From Mycobacterium sp. SMC-4 (GTDB taxonomy: Bacteria; Actinomycetota; Actinomycetes; Mycobacteriales; Mycobacteriaceae): a stretch of DNA of 64,000 bases. Below are positions 17,929-27,937 of the stretch, one piece after another. The DNA lies in the NCBI RefSeq assembly GCF_025263265.1, contig NZ_CP079869.1, positions 4,030,001 to 4,094,000 on the forward strand. The letters are read 5' to 3'. The position numbers and the translations under genes were made by a program. A model generated the notes under the pieces. That model was not told the DNA's origin, did no database searches, and saw only the letters and a program-made list of their open reading frames with translations. Each line of letters begins with the position of its first letter. The first letter of the stretch is position 1.

Positions 17929-18031
17929 GGCCGATAGTAGGCCTGCCGGCAGCGTCTGTTACAGCGGGGGCGTCCCGGCTGTGAGGGTGCGTCCAGACCG
18001 TCGTGCGGGCGCCGGCATCGGGTGTGGTCGG

Positions 18032-19099
18032 CTACGCCGTCAAATAGCGGCGCAACATCGCGGTGACAGTCGCGATCTGCTCGACGTCGACGCGTTCGTC
18101 GGCGCGGTGGGCCAGATTCGGATCGCCCGGACCGTAGTTGACCGCGGGCACGCCCCGCGCCGCGAACCGTGCGACATCGGTCCAGCCGTACTTGGCGCGA
18201 ACCTGCCCGTCGGCGGCCTCGACCAGCGCCGCGGCTGCCGGCCGGGTGAGCCCGGGCAGCGCGCCCGCCGCGGCGTCGGTGAGTTCGACGGCGATGTCCA
18301 GGCCGTCGAAAACCTCGCACACGTGCGCGTAAGCCTGCTCGACGCTGCGGTCGGGCGCGAAGCGGAAGTTCACCGTCACCGCGGCCGCATCGGGGATCAC
18401 GTTGCCGGCGACACCACCGTCGATGCGTACCGCCGACAGTCCTTCTCGGTAGCGGCAGCCGTCGATGTCGACGCTGCGGGCCCGGTAGGACGCAAGCCGC
18501 GCCAGGACATCACCGAGTCTGTGGATCGCGTTGTCGCCCAGCCACGATCGCGCGGAATGCGCACGGGTGCCAGTCGTGGAGATGCGTACCCGCAGGGTTC
18601 CTTGGCAACCCGCTTCGATGTATCCGCCGGAGGGTTCACCCAGGATGGCGACGTCGGCGTCCAACCATTGCGGCAGCTCACGCTCGATACGCCCCAGGCC
18701 GTTGGCCGTCGCCTCGATCTCTTCGCAGTCGTAGAGCACCAGCGTGATGTCGTGGCGCGGGTCGGTGACCGTCGCCGCCAGGTGCAGGAACACCGCGTCG
18801 CCCGATTTCATGTCCGAGGTGCCGCAGCCGTGCAGTACGCCGTTCTCCAGCCGACTGGGCAGGTTGTCGGCGGCCGGCACGGTGTCGGTGTGCCCGGCCA
18901 GCAGCACCCGGCTCGGTCTGCCGTAGTCGGTGCGTGCCAGCACCGCGTCGCCGTTGCGGACGATGTGGTAGCCGACTGTCTGCTCGCGCAGTGCGGATTC
19001 GATCTCGTCGGCGATGAGCTTCTCGTGCCGCGACTCACTGGGAATGTCGACCAGCGCGGCGGTCAGCGCAGCCGGGTCACCGTGTAGGTCAAGCACCAC
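18032..19099 (-). CDS. dapE: Succinyl-diaminopimelate desuccinylase
   Basis: Hydrolyses N-succinyl-LL-diaminopimelate in the lysine/peptidoglycan pathway. The 355-residue M20 metallopeptidase has [14 protein letters not shown] (His and Asp zinc ligands), [22 protein letters not shown] (catalytic Glu pair) and ILGEPSGG. The dimerisation lid lies at about residues 170-285. GTG 19099 has TAACGT seven bases upstream, so it is probably leaderless. It is divergent from dapD, the pathway step two reactions earlier, and corresponds to Rv1202. Confidence 0.95.
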   Translation of the reverse strand: MVLDLHGDPAALTAALVDIPSESRHEKLIADEIESALREQTVGYHIVRNGDAVLARTDYGRPSRVLLAGHTDTVPAADNLPSRLENGVLHGCGTSDMKSGDAVFLHLAATVTDPRHDITLVLYDCEEIEATANGLGRIERELPQWLDADVAILGEPSGGYIEAGCQGTLRVRISTTGTRAHSARSWLGDNAIHRLGDVLARLASYRARSVDIDGCRYREGLSAVRIDGGVAGNVIPDAAAVTVNFRFAPDRSVEQAYAHVCEVFDGLDIAVELTDAAAGALPGLTRPAAAALVEAADGQVRAKYGWTDVARFAARGVPAVNYGPGDPNLAHRADERVDVEQIATVTAMLRRYLTA

Positions 19100-19106
19100 G
19101 ACCCTG

Positions 19107-19116
19107 ACGTTAGTCT
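19107..19116. promoter_or_regulatory. Overlapping divergent -10 elements of dapE and dapD
   Basis: Minus-strand TAACGT (19112-19107) ends seven bases before the dapE GTG, and plus-strand TAGTCT (19111-19116) ends seven bases before the dapD GTG at 19124. They share two base pairs, so RNA polymerase can occupy only one promoter at a time. Confidence 0.6.
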
Positions 19117-19123
19117 TAGCCCC

Positions 19124-20068
19124 GTGACTTCTGCATCAGGCATCGGTTTGGCGACGATCACGGCGGACGGGACGGTGCTCGACACCTGGTTCCCCGCACC
19201 CGAGCTCGGTACCGACGGTGAGTCCGGGACCGTCCGGCTCTCGGTGGCCGAGATCGGCGAAGAGCTTGCCGCCCTGGTCGGTCGCGACGAGGACCGCGGC
19301 GTGGAGGTCGTGGCCGTACGCACCGTCGTCTCGTCGCTGGCCGACAAGGCCGCCGACGCCTACGACGGGTACCTGCGCCTGCATCTGCTGTCCCATCGAC
19401 TGGTCAAGCCGCACGGCCTCAACGCCGACGGGCTGTTCGGCGTGCTGACCAACGTGGTGTGGACCAACTTCGGTCCGTGTGCGGTCGAGGGCTTCGAGAC
19501 GGTCCGCGCCCGGCTGCGCCGGCGCGGTCAGGTCGCCGTCTACGGGATCGACAAGTTCCCGCGGATGGTCGACTACGTGCTGCCTACGGGGGTGCGCATC
19601 GCCGACGCCGACCGGGTGCGCCTGGGTGCGCACCTGGCGCCGGGGACCACGGTGATGCACGAGGGTTTCGTCAACTTCAACGCCGGCACCCTGGGCAGCT
19701 CCATGGTGGAGGGGCGCATCTCGGCAGGTGTGGTGGTCGACGACGGATCGGACATCGGTGGCGGTGCGTCGATCATGGGTACCTTGTCCGGGGGCGGCAC
19801 CCAGGTCATCTCCATCGGCAAGCGCTGCCTGCTGGGCGCCAACGCCGGGCTGGGCATCTCGCTGGGCGACGACTGCGTGGTCGAGGCCGGGTTGTATGTG
19901 ACCGCGGGTACCAAGGTGCAGACCACCGAGGGGCAGACAGCGCGGGCCCGTGAGCTCTCCGGCGCGAACAACCTGCTCTTCCGCCGCAATTCGTTGTCCG
20001 GCGCGGTCGAGGTGGTCAAGCGCGACGGCACCGGCATCACGCTCAACGACGACCTGCACGCCAACTGA
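19124..20068 (+). CDS. dapD: Tetrahydrodipicolinate N-succinyltransferase
   Basis: Transfers a succinyl group from succinyl-CoA to tetrahydrodipicolinate. The 314-residue actinobacterial-type protein has a left-handed beta-helix with hexapeptide repeats from about residue 165 to 265 ([42 protein letters not shown]). The N-terminal 150 residues form the family-specific cap. GTG 19124 is leaderless by spacing. It corresponds to Rv1201c; with dapE and dapC in this window three steps of the succinylase branch are represented. Confidence 0.96.
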   Translation: MTSASGIGLATITADGTVLDTWFPAPELGTDGESGTVRLSVAEIGEELAALVGRDEDRGVEVVAVRTVVSSLADKAADAYDGYLRLHLLSHRLVKPHGLNADGLFGVLTNVVWTNFGPCAVEGFETVRARLRRRGQVAVYGIDKFPRMVDYVLPTGVRIADADRVRLGAHLAPGTTVMHEGFVNFNAGTLGSSMVEGRISAGVVVDDGSDIGGGASIMGTLSGGGTQVISIGKRCLLGANAGLGISLGDDCVVEAGLYVTAGTKVQTTEGQTARARELSGANNLLFRRNSLSGAVEVVKRDGTGITLNDDLHAN

Positions 20069-20079
20069 CGGCCCGCTGG

Positions 20080-20691
20080 TCAGCCCGCGGCGTTGGCCCG
20101 CAGCGGTGGACACCCCTGCGGGAACAACTCGTAGTGCCAGATTTCGTTGGCATAGATCTGGCACAAGCCGAACCGTGATCCGTTGGCCAGCATCCATTGA
20201 CTGGCCTGCACCGGTCCGATATCGACAGCCTGGCCGGTCACGTGCTTGGACGCCTCCGGGGTGGCCACCAGTTGGGCGGCCTGCTCCACACTGCCGTAGG
20301 TGCGCACGGCGTCGTCGAACAACCGCTGCTGGAAGCCCACCGACCGCCACCCCGAGGTGATGCGCAACGGGATGCCTGCCGCTTCGGCCTCCCGGGCGGC
20401 ATCCTGCACCGCGCGCAGCAATGCCGGATCCAGCAGCGCCAGAGCCGGATTGGCCACATCGTCGAACGGCGAGAGCATGACCCCTTCGGGCAGATAGCCA
20501 CCGGTGGTGTCGACAGCGGCGGGCCCGATCGTCAGTGGATCGGCCGCCGGCGCCGGCATCTCGACAGTGGGTGCGGGGGGAAGCGGGATGGTGGTCTGCA
20601 TCAGCGCCACCGGCGGTGACTGGCCGCAGCCGGTGAGGCCGAGCATCGCGCCGGCGGCGATCACCCGCAATCCCGTCGACCAACTCGTCAT
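20080..20691 (-). CDS. Lipoprotein of the M15/VanY D,D-carboxypeptidase family
   Basis: A 203-residue exported lipoprotein: the signal peptide ends in the lipobox LTGC at residues 20-23, followed by a Pro/Ala-rich linker. The catalytic domain has SKHVTGQAVDIG, the SxHxxGxAxD zinc and Asp motif, and the later HYE with the third zinc ligand. Such enzymes trim D-Ala from peptidoglycan stems. It starts one base after the fadD36 stop, so they share a transcript. M. tuberculosis has other genes at this position. ATG 20691 is chosen because the longer frame lacks a signal peptide. Confidence 0.87.
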   Translation of the reverse strand: MTSWSTGLRVIAAGAMLGLTGCGQSPPVALMQTTIPLPPAPTVEMPAPAADPLTIGPAAVDTTGGYLPEGVMLSPFDDVANPALALLDPALLRAVQDAAREAEAAGIPLRITSGWRSVGFQQRLFDDAVRTYGSVEQAAQLVATPEASKHVTGQAVDIGPVQASQWMLANGSRFGLCQIYANEIWHYELFPQGCPPLRANAAG

Positions 20692-20692
20692 C

Positions 20693-22114
20693 TCACACCC
20701 ACGCAGCGAGTTCCTTTTTGAGCACCTTACCCATCGCATTGCGCGGCAGACTGTTCACCATCCGCACCAGGCGAGGACGCTTGTGCGCGGAAAGCTGCTG
20801 CGCCACATAATCAGTCAACTCGTCCGGGGCTGCGTCACCGACGACGAACGCCACGATCTTCTGCCCCAGATCATCATCCGGGGCGCCGATCACCGCGACC
20901 TCGGCCACCCCGGGATGACCCAACAGCGCGGTCTCGATCTCGCCCGCTCCCACCCGGTAACCGCCGGTTTTGATCAGGTCGACCGACTCACGCCCGACGA
21001 TGCGGTGCATCCCGTGCTCGTCGATGACGGCGACGTCGCCGGTGCGGTACCACCCGTCGCCGCCCAGCACGTCGGCGGTGGCATCGGGCCGGTTGAGATA
21101 GCCGTCGAACAGCGTCGGACTCTGTACCTGCAGACGCCCGATCGTCGCCCCGTCATGGGCCACCTCGGTGCCGGCCTCGTCGACCAGTCGGGTAGCCACA
21201 CCGGCCAGCGGCAGACCCACCCACCCGGCACGGCGATCACCGTCGGCCACCGTGCTCAGCGTGATCAGCGATTCGGTACTGCCGTACCGTTCGACCGGCT
21301 GGTGGCCGCTGAGTCCGGCCAGCCCGTCGAACACCGGTACCGGCAGCGGCGCACTGCCTGACACCAGCAGGCGGGCACCCGAAAGCGCCCGGGCGGCGAC
21401 ACCGTCATCGACGATGCGCGACCACACCGTGGGAACTCCGAACAGCAGTGAACCGCCACGTTCGGTGACGGCCTCGGCGTAGGACTCGGGTGTGGGCTTG
21501 CCGGTATGGATGAACCGGTTGCCGATGCGCAGCGAGCCGAGCAGCCCCAGTACCAGGCCGTGCACGTGATAGAGCGGCAGACCGTGCACCAGTGTGTCCT
21601 CGGCGGTCCACCCCCATGCCGCGGCGAGCATGTCGATGTCGGCGGCGATCGCCCGACGGCTCAGGACGACGCCCTTGGGTGGGCCGGTGGTGCCGGAGGT
21701 GTAGATGATCAGTGCCGTCACATCGGCCGGCGGTTCCTGATAACGGTGCCAGGACCGCGCGTGCAGTCGAACCGGGATGTGCCCGAGGCCCTCGGTCTCG
21801 TCGGGCCGTTCTCCCAGCCAGGCCTGCGCGCCGGAGTCGGTGAGGATGTGCCGACGCTCGGCCACGCCGACATCGGCGGGCACCGGGACGGCGGGAACAC
21901 CGGCGATCAGACACCCGGTGATGGCCAGTACGGTCGCCGCGGTGGGACGTGCGAGCACCGCGACCCGGGCCGCGCCGGCCACCCGCTCGGCGACCGATGT
22001 CGCCGCACCGACGAGGTCGCTGCGGCTCAGTGACATGCCGTCGATGCGCACCGCGTCGCCCAGGTCGGCGCCGGCGGCCACCGCCGCAGGGTTGAGGGAG
22101 GCCAGCAACACCAC
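20693..22114 (-). CDS. fadD36: Acyl-CoA synthetase FadD36-like
   Basis: A 473-residue AMP-forming synthetase, shorter than most FadDs, resembling malonyl/short-chain acyl-CoA synthetases. Motifs: IIYTSGTTGPPKGVVLS (P-loop), ERYGSTESLI, GWYRTGDVAVIDEHG and IVGRESVDLIKTGGYRVGAG with the adenylation Lys in PRNAMGKVLKKEL. It corresponds to Rv1193. It is the first gene of a two-gene leftward unit with the M15 lipoprotein and is divergent from the NUDIX gene 37 bases away. Confidence 0.88.
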   Translation of the reverse strand: MVLLASLNPAAVAAGADLGDAVRIDGMSLSRSDLVGAATSVAERVAGAARVAVLARPTAATVLAITGCLIAGVPAVPVPADVGVAERRHILTDSGAQAWLGERPDETEGLGHIPVRLHARSWHRYQEPPADVTALIIYTSGTTGPPKGVVLSRRAIAADIDMLAAAWGWTAEDTLVHGLPLYHVHGLVLGLLGSLRIGNRFIHTGKPTPESYAEAVTERGGSLLFGVPTVWSRIVDDGVAARALSGARLLVSGSAPLPVPVFDGLAGLSGHQPVERYGSTESLITLSTVADGDRRAGWVGLPLAGVATRLVDEAGTEVAHDGATIGRLQVQSPTLFDGYLNRPDATADVLGGDGWYRTGDVAVIDEHGMHRIVGRESVDLIKTGGYRVGAGEIETALLGHPGVAEVAVIGAPDDDLGQKIVAFVVGDAAPDELTDYVAQQLSAHKRPRLVRMVNSLPRNAMGKVLKKELAAWV

Positions 22115-22151
22115 CTGAGGCTACCTCGGCGGCCTGGGCATACTGAGGGGC

Positions 22152-22700
22152 GTGGATTCGATCCGGGCCGTGGGTTCGCGCGAGGTGTACTGCAATACCT
22201 GGATGAGCCTGCGTGAAGACGACATCCGCCGGCCCGACGGCAGCCTCGGAATCTACGCGGTGGTCGACAAGCCGGACTACGCGCTGGTGATCGCCCGCGA
22301 CCGCACCCCCGCCGGTGATCGCTTCCACCTCGTCGAGCAGTTCCGCTACCCACTGGGCATGCGCCGCTGGGAGTTCCCGCAGGGCACCGTTGCCGGCCGC
22401 TCGGATCTCGACCCCGCCGAACTGGCCGCGCGTGAACTCCGTGAGGAGACGGGGTGCACCGCCGAGTCGATGACCGAGCTCGGAACCCTTGATGTCGCCC
22501 CCGGAATGAGTAGTCAACGCGGCCGGGTCTTCCTGGCCACCGGCATCAGCGAGGGCCCGCACCAACGCGAGCACGAAGAGCAGGACATGACCAGCGGGTG
22601 GTTCGACCGTACCGAGGTCGAGCAGATGATCCGCGACGGCGTCATCACCGACGCGCAGTCTCTGGCCGCGTGGACTCTGCTGCTGCTATACGAACGTTGA
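22152..22700 (+). CDS. NUDIX hydrolase, ADP-ribose pyrophosphatase-like
   Basis: A 182-residue NUDIX protein. The box runs from GTVAGRSDLDPAELA into ARELREETGCTAE, matching GX5EX7REUXEEXGU with an insertion. A downstream EEQDMTSGWF segment carries the acidic residues seen in ADP-ribose/ADP-sugar pyrophosphatases. The substrate is inferred from family only. GTG 22152 is the chosen start; no strong ribosome binding site or clear leaderless -10 was found, so the start is less sure. Confidence 0.82.
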   Translation: MDSIRAVGSREVYCNTWMSLREDDIRRPDGSLGIYAVVDKPDYALVIARDRTPAGDRFHLVEQFRYPLGMRRWEFPQGTVAGRSDLDPAELAARELREETGCTAESMTELGTLDVAPGMSSQRGRVFLATGISEGPHQREHEEQDMTSGWFDRTEVEQMIRDGVITDAQSLAAWTLLLLYER

Positions 22701-22851
22701 TCGCCCTCGGCCCGAACAGGATTCAGCTCGGAACGTACTGATACCAAGCTGTGACGCAACTGTGCCGCTACCGGTCGTGTCGGTCAGGCAGGTTGACGGA
22801 TAGGGCAATTAGGTTGTGAACTGCCAACACTGGACAACACTGCGAGGAACC

Positions 22852-23352
22852 ATGTCTGCCCCCCGGGCGCGCAGCGCGCTAGCATCCGCGACAGTCTTTG
22901 CCGCGCTGGGCGTTTGCACCGCAGCCACGGCACAGGCCGCACCCCAGGGATGGAACGGCCGATACACGGTGGTGACCTACGCGTCGGAGAAGATGGGCAC
23001 CAGCGTCGCGGCACGCCAACCGGAGCCGGATTTCAGCGCGCAGTACAGGTTTACGACGTCCTGCGCCACCATCTGCACGGCCACTGCCTCGGACGGCCCG
23101 GCGCCCACCAACCCCACCATCCCGCAGCCCACCCGCTACGCATGGGACGGCAAACAGTGGGTCTTCAACTACAACTGGCAGTGGGAGTGCTTCCGCGGTG
23201 ACGACGTGCCGCGCGAGTACGCACCGGCCCGCTCACTGGTGTTCTATGCGCCGGCGCCGGACGGGTCGCTGTTCGGCACGTGGCGCACCGAGATCCTCGA
23301 CGGCCTGTGCAAGGGCACTGTCATCATGCCGGTGGCCGCGTACCCGGCCTGA
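22852..23352 (+). CDS. Secreted protein of unknown function
   Basis: A 166-residue exported protein. Residues 1-30 form a Sec signal peptide (basic MSAPRARS, hydrophobic core, AQA-A cleavage site). The mature part is Trp/Tyr-rich with four Cys (two in CATICTAT, one in WECF, one in LCKG), enough for two disulfides, and PTRYAWDGKQWVFNYNWQWE looks like a beta-rich lipocalin or lectin-like segment, but I do not recognise a named family. ATG 22852 has GAGGA just upstream; GTG 22816 would spoil the signal peptide. A TTGACG at 22793 may be part of its promoter. Confidence 0.75.
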   Translation: MSAPRARSALASATVFAALGVCTAATAQAAPQGWNGRYTVVTYASEKMGTSVAARQPEPDFSAQYRFTTSCATICTATASDGPAPTNPTIPQPTRYAWDGKQWVFNYNWQWECFRGDDVPREYAPARSLVFYAPAPDGSLFGTWRTEILDGLCKGTVIMPVAAYPA

Positions 23353-23378
23353 TTGCGGGCGCGCTGTCGTGCGCAACC

Positions 23379-24467
23379 TCAGCTCAGGCGCTGCACTGCC
23401 GAGGCGATCCGCTCGTCGGTGGCCGTCAACGCGATCCGGACATGCTGGGCACCACGCGGGCCGTAGAACTCCCCCGGCGCGACCAGGATGCCGCGTTCGG
23501 CAAACCAGGCCAGGGTCTGCCGGCACGGTTGACCGCGAGTCGCCCACAGATAGAGCCCCGCTTCGGAGTGGTCGACGGTGAAGCCGGCCGATTGCAGTGC
23601 ATCGAGTAGTGCGGCCCGGCGTCGCGCATAACGCTCTCGCTGGGCCAGCTCGTGCTCGTCATCGTCGAACGCGGCCACCATCGCGCCCTGCACCGGAAAC
23701 GGCACCATCATGCCGGCGTGCTTGCGCACCGCCAGCAGCTCGGCGACGACCGCGGGATCACCGGCGACCAGACCCGCCCGGTAACCGGCCAGCGACGAGG
23801 TCTTCGACAGCGAATGCAGCGCCAGCAACCCGGTGTGGTCGCCGTCGCAGACGTCGGGGTGCAGGATCGACACCGGCGCGGCCTCCCATCCGAGGCCCAG
23901 GTAACACTCGTCGGAAGCGACCAGCACCCCGCGCTCGCGGGCCCAGTCGACAACCTTGCGCAGATGCTCGACGCCGAGGACCTTGCCGGTCGGGTTGCTC
24001 GGCGAGTTCAGGTAGACAAGGGCCGTGGGCAAAGGTCCCAGCTGGGTCAGCGAATCGGCTCGGATGACCTGCGCTCCGGCCAGCAGCGCCCCCACCTCGT
24101 AGGTGGGGTAGGCCAGCTCCGGCACGACCACGGTGTCGCCGGATCCGAGTCCGAGCAACGTCGGAAGCCAGGCGATCAGCTCCTTGGTGCCGATCGAGGG
24201 CAATACTGCCTGCGGGGTCAGCCCGGTGATGCCGTACCTGCGCTGCAGCGCCGCGACCGCGGAACTGCGCAGCGCTTCGGTACCTGCTGTCGTCGGGTAC
24301 CCGGGAGCGGCGCTGGCGGCCGCGAGCGCATCACGGATGACCGCCGCGACCGGATCGACCGGTGTGCCCACCGACAGGTCGACGATCCCGTCTGGGTGCG
24401 CTCGTGCGGTGGCCGTGACTTCTGCCAGCGTGTCCCACGGGAACACCGGCAACGCCGCCGATTTCAA
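23379..24467 (-). CDS. dapC: N-succinyldiaminopimelate aminotransferase
   Basis: A PLP-dependent class I/II aminotransferase of 362 residues in lysine synthesis, matching Rv1178. Key features are the N-terminal LPVFPWDTLAEV, VYLNSPSNPTGKV (substrate Asn), the Asp/Tyr pair in SDECYLGLGW, the PLP lysine in LHSLSKTSSLAGYRAG, and the C-terminal Arg in GAQHVRIALTATDE. The start TTG 24467 has no clear ribosome binding site and lies 56 bases after fdxC, its likely operon partner. It is convergent with the secreted-protein gene, 26 bases away. Confidence 0.92.
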   Translation of the reverse strand: MKSAALPVFPWDTLAEVTATARAHPDGIVDLSVGTPVDPVAAVIRDALAAASAAPGYPTTAGTEALRSSAVAALQRRYGITGLTPQAVLPSIGTKELIAWLPTLLGLGSGDTVVVPELAYPTYEVGALLAGAQVIRADSLTQLGPLPTALVYLNSPSNPTGKVLGVEHLRKVVDWARERGVLVASDECYLGLGWEAAPVSILHPDVCDGDHTGLLALHSLSKTSSLAGYRAGLVAGDPAVVAELLAVRKHAGMMVPFPVQGAMVAAFDDDEHELAQRERYARRRAALLDALQSAGFTVDHSEAGLYLWATRGQPCRQTLAWFAERGILVAPGEFYGPRGAQHVRIALTATDERIASAVQRLS

Positions 24468-24523
24468 TGGCCGGTGGCCGACGTCAGCGCCTTCCCGGTC
24501 ATCGCGTGCGCGCGCCGTTGTTC

Positions 24524-24847
24524 TCAGTCCTCGCCCTGCGGCGGCAGGCTCTTTACCTCCGCCGGGTCGTTGTCGGTCTGGCCGACCTTCGACGCTCCGC
24601 CGGGCGACCCGAGCTCGCTGAAGAAGTCCGCGTTGCTCTGGGTGTAGCTACTCCACTGGTCGGGGACGTCGTCCTCGTAGTAGATCGCCTCCACCGGACA
24701 CACCGGTTCGCAAGCGCCGCAGTCGACGCACTCGTCCGGGTGGATGTACAGCATGCGTGCGCCCTCGTAGATGCAGTCGACAGGGCATTCCTCGATGCAC
24801 GCCTTGTCTTTGACGTCGACGCAAGGCTCGGCAATGACGTACGTCAC
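24524..24847 (-). CDS. fdxC: Seven-iron ferredoxin FdxC
   Basis: A 107-residue electron carrier. N-terminal cysteines [17 protein letters not shown] bind a 3Fe-4S cluster (plus part of the second) and [15 protein letters not shown] binds 4Fe-4S. The C-terminal 40 residues ([12 protein letters not shown] onward) are the actinobacterial tail. GTG 24847 has GAGGAG seven bases upstream. Immediately upstream are several inverted repeats and the padR relic; in M. tuberculosis the PadR gene Rv1176c occupies that place. Confidence 0.95.
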   Translation of the reverse strand: MTYVIAEPCVDVKDKACIEECPVDCIYEGARMLYIHPDECVDCGACEPVCPVEAIYYEDDVPDQWSSYTQSNADFFSELGSPGGASKVGQTDNDPAEVKSLPPQGED

Positions 24848-24968
24848 CTAACTACTCCTCAAGTCCTCTCGAACTGCAATCCTGCGGGCTGCTTAACAGG
24901 TAGAGAGCTCAACTGCGAACAGGTCCCAGCAAGTATCCCTGCCCTTGCCGGGACGTTTGCCTTAGTGT

Positions 24969-25022
24969 CCCCTAACTAGCGCAATCCGGTTTAGGGGTTG
25001 CGCGTGGTTACAGATACTAACC
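24969..25022. repeat. Interlocked inverted repeats in the fdxC upstream region
   Basis: CCCCTAA (24969-24975) pairs with TTAGGGG (24991-24997); GCGCAA (24979-24984), inside that loop, pairs with TTGCGC (24998-25003), so the two stems interlock as alternatives or a pseudoknot. Then GGTTA-CAGATAC-TAACC (25006-25022) is a separate palindrome. These may be operators or leader RNA structure for fdxC, which reads leftward from 24847. No function is established. Confidence 0.5.
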
Positions 25023-25112
25023 GTCTCATTTACCGCTCGCCTAGTCAGGTGCGCGCCGTGTCCGGTGCGCAACGAGTTGCTCAGGGTTCGGCCGCTGCCC
25101 TACGCGCCCGGG

Positions 25113-25310
25113 GTGGGTCTGCCGCACGCGATGCTGGTCTCGCTCTGCGCACAGCCGAGCTCGGGATCTGACCTCGCCCGGCGATTCGGCCGGACACGAC
25201 GGTCTGTTCGGTCTCCGAAGCCGGGTGCACCGAATGGGCGCGCGGGATCGCCGAGCAGTCGCCGCGGCGGGGCGCCCGCGGAGGCGCCCGTACCCTGAGC
25301 ACCTGACCGG
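25113..25310 (+). pseudogene. Deletion remnant of a PadR-family regulator (Rv1176c type)
   Basis: From GTG 25113 the frame reads VGLPHAMLVSLCAQPSSGSDLARRF, the first helices of a Vir-type PadR regulator. A shift to another frame then gives RPDTTVCSVSEAGCTEWARGI, the conserved wing segment (normally GRPxKKVYxLTxxG) and following helix. About 50 residues that should lie between, including the helix-turn-helix, are missing, and the join at about 25188 is out of frame. The C-terminal half is also absent, since fbiC ends at 25339. The remaining open frame of 61 codons is not expected to be functional. Confidence 0.72.
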
Positions 25311-25338
25311 TCGCTGCGGTGCCGCACCGACTCGGCGC

Positions 25339-27909
25339 TCAGGCCGCCAGCGGGGTGTAGTCGGTGGACCGCTGGCGTGCCGGGCGCCCGATGCCCTCGG
25401 CGATGGCGACGAGCTCGGCGGCCGTCTTGGCCGAACCGTTCTCCGATCCCGCCATCCGCGAGATGGTCTCCTCCATCAGGGTGCCGCCGAGGTCGTTGGC
25501 CCCGCCGCGCAGCATCACCTGGGTGCGCTGCACACCGAGTTTGACCCAGCTGGTCTGGATGTTGGAGATCCTGCCGTGCAGCATGATCCGCGCCAACGCA
25601 TGTACGGCGCGGTTGTCCCGGTGCGTCGGGCCCGGACGCGCCCCACCGGCCAGATAGAGCGGCGAGGACTGGTGCACGAACGGCAACGGCACGAACTCGG
25701 TGAATCCCCCGGTTCGATCCTGGATGTCGCGGAGCACCCGCAGGTGTCCCACCCAGTGCCGCGGCGTGTCGACATGGCCGTACATCATCGTCGAACTCGA
25801 TCGCAGCCCGACCTCGTGGGCGGTGGTGATGACGTCGATCCACATCGAGGTCGGTAGCTTGCCCTTGGTCAGTACCCAGCGCACCTCATCGTCGAGGATC
25901 TCCGCGGCCGTGCCCGGTATCGATCCCAGACCGGCCTCACGCAGTGCGATCAGCCACTCCCGCACGCTCAAGCCGCTCTTGGTGACGCCGTTGGCGATCT
26001 CCATCGGACTGAACGCGTGGATGTGCATCGAAGGCACCCGCGCTTTGACCGCGCGGACCAGATCCGCGTAACCGGTCACGGGCAACTCCGGGTCGATTCC
26101 GCCCTGCATGCACACCTCGGTGGCGCCGGCGACGTGAGCCTCCCACGCCCGGTCGGCGACCTCGGCGGTGGACAGCGAGTACGCGTCGGCGTCGCCCTTG
26201 CGCTGGGCGAACGCACAGAAACGGCACCCGGTGTAGCAGATGTTGGTGAAGTTGATGTTGCGGTTGACGACGAACGTGACGTCATCGCCGACAGCATCGC
26301 GGCGCAGCGAATCTGCCAGTGCGGCAACAGCGTCGAGCGCCGAACCGTCGGCGGTGGCCAGCGCGAGGTACTCGTCGTCGGTGCACGCGGCCGGGTCACG
26401 TTCGGCAGTTTTCAGCGCGGACAGCACATCGGTGTCGATGCGTTCGGGCCCGCGGGCGGCCAGCTCCCCTACCTTCTGACGGATCGACTCCCAATCGCCG
26501 AATGCGCTGTCGAGGTCGCTGCGGGTATCGGTGAGTCGACCCGCATCGTCGATGGCCGCGTGCAGATCAACCCGCCCCAAGGACTCCGAGGCCTCGTCGG
26601 GTTCCTGCCACGGGCGCCCGGCCGGATTGACGTCGAGTGCATACCCGGTGTCCGGGTCGGCCAGCGCGTCGACGTGCCCACGCACGCGCGGATCGATCCA
26701 GGCGGCGCCGGCCTGCACATACTGCGGCTGCGCGGTGAGGCGCTGCACCAGGTCGTAGCCGGCCTCGGCGGTGACGGCGGCGAGTTCGTCGAGCGCCGGC
26801 CAGGGTCGTTCCGGGTTCACGTGGTCGGGAGTCAGCGGTGAAACCCCACCCCAGTCGTCGACTCCGGCGGCGATCAGGGCCAGGCACTCCTGGCGCGACA
26901 CCAGGTTCGGCGGGGCCTGGATGCGCATCTTGGGCCCCAGCACCAGACGGGTGACCGCGATGGTGGCCACGAAATCGTCGAAGCCGGCATCGGGCGCACC
27001 GGCCATCGCGGTGTGGTCCTTGGCCCGGAAGTTCTGCACAATGACTTCCTGGATGTGCCCGAACTCTTTGTGCGAGCGGCGGATCGCGTGAATGGTCTCG
27101 GCCCGCTCGGCCAGCGTCTCACCAATACCGACCAGCAGTCCTGTGGTGAACGGAATGGACAGCCGGCCCGCATCGGCCAGCGTGCGCAGGCGCACCTCGG
27201 GGTCCTTGTCGGGACTGCCGTAGTGGGCCTGACCCTTGTCCTCGAACAGCCGGCGCGAGGTCGTCTCCAGCATCATCCCCATCGATGGCGCAACGGGTTT
27301 GAGTCGCGACAGTTCGGCCCAGCTCATCACCCCGGGGTTCAGATGCGGCAACAGCCCGGTCTCCTCGAGCACCCGGATGGCCATCGCTCGCACGTAGTCC
27401 AGTGTGGAGTCATACCCGCGCTCGTCGAGCCACTGGCGGGCCTCGTCCCAGCGCGCCTCCGGCCGGTCACCGAGGGTGAACAATGCCTCTTTGCAACCCA
27501 TCTCGGCACCGCGGCGTGCAATGTCGAGGATCTCGTCGGGCTCCAGGTACATGCCCTTGCCCTGGGCGCGCAGTCGGCCGGGCACGGTTACGAACGTGCA
27601 GTAGTGGCAGGTATCGCGACACAGGTGGGTGATCGGGATGAAGACCTTGCGTGAGTAGCTGACCGGCAACGCCCCGGTACCGCCCCGCCGGCCCGCCGCT
27701 GCCAGGCCGGCGTCGCGCACCCGCGCGGCGCTGACACACAACTCGGTCAGGTCGTCGCCGCGGGCGGACAACGCGATGGCAGCCTCGTCGACGTTGAGCG
27801 CCACACCGTCGCGGGCCCGCCGCAGCACGCGCCGCATCGCGGCGGCATTACGGGCGGGCGGAACCACCGGATCGGGTAGATGGGCACCGCGCTGGGAGTT
27901 CAGAGCCAC
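25339..27909 (-). CDS. fbiC: FO synthase (7,8-didemethyl-8-hydroxy-5-deazariboflavin synthase)
   Basis: Builds the F420 chromophore from tyrosine and the flavin precursor. One 856-residue protein fuses two radical-SAM domains (CofG then CofH): the first cluster is [10 protein letters not shown] and the second is [10 protein letters not shown]. Other conserved blocks are [34 protein letters not shown] and [16 protein letters not shown] 27909 gives exactly the length known for the M. tuberculosis enzyme; the longer open frame would add 25 basic residues. A 17-codon leaderless frame precedes it. Confidence 0.96.
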   Translation of the reverse strand: MALNSQRGAHLPDPVVPPARNAAAMRRVLRRARDGVALNVDEAAIALSARGDDLTELCVSAARVRDAGLAAAGRRGGTGALPVSYSRKVFIPITHLCRDTCHYCTFVTVPGRLRAQGKGMYLEPDEILDIARRGAEMGCKEALFTLGDRPEARWDEARQWLDERGYDSTLDYVRAMAIRVLEETGLLPHLNPGVMSWAELSRLKPVAPSMGMMLETTSRRLFEDKGQAHYGSPDKDPEVRLRTLADAGRLSIPFTTGLLVGIGETLAERAETIHAIRRSHKEFGHIQEVIVQNFRAKDHTAMAGAPDAGFDDFVATIAVTRLVLGPKMRIQAPPNLVSRQECLALIAAGVDDWGGVSPLTPDHVNPERPWPALDELAAVTAEAGYDLVQRLTAQPQYVQAGAAWIDPRVRGHVDALADPDTGYALDVNPAGRPWQEPDEASESLGRVDLHAAIDDAGRLTDTRSDLDSAFGDWESIRQKVGELAARGPERIDTDVLSALKTAERDPAACTDDEYLALATADGSALDAVAALADSLRRDAVGDDVTFVVNRNINFTNICYTGCRFCAFAQRKGDADAYSLSTAEVADRAWEAHVAGATEVCMQGGIDPELPVTGYADLVRAVKARVPSMHIHAFSPMEIANGVTKSGLSVREWLIALREAGLGSIPGTAAEILDDEVRWVLTKGKLPTSMWIDVITTAHEVGLRSSSTMMYGHVDTPRHWVGHLRVLRDIQDRTGGFTEFVPLPFVHQSSPLYLAGGARPGPTHRDNRAVHALARIMLHGRISNIQTSWVKLGVQRTQVMLRGGANDLGGTLMEETISRMAGSENGSAKTAAELVAIAEGIGRPARQRSTDYTPLAA

Positions 27910-27937
27910 TTCCCTGTAACCCCGGCGTCGTCGCGGA

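Noticed and set aside
23353..23378. Terminator between the secreted-protein gene and dapC
   Set aside because: TTGCG and CGCAA are present, but the stem is only about five bases and the gap is 26 bases; too weak to list.
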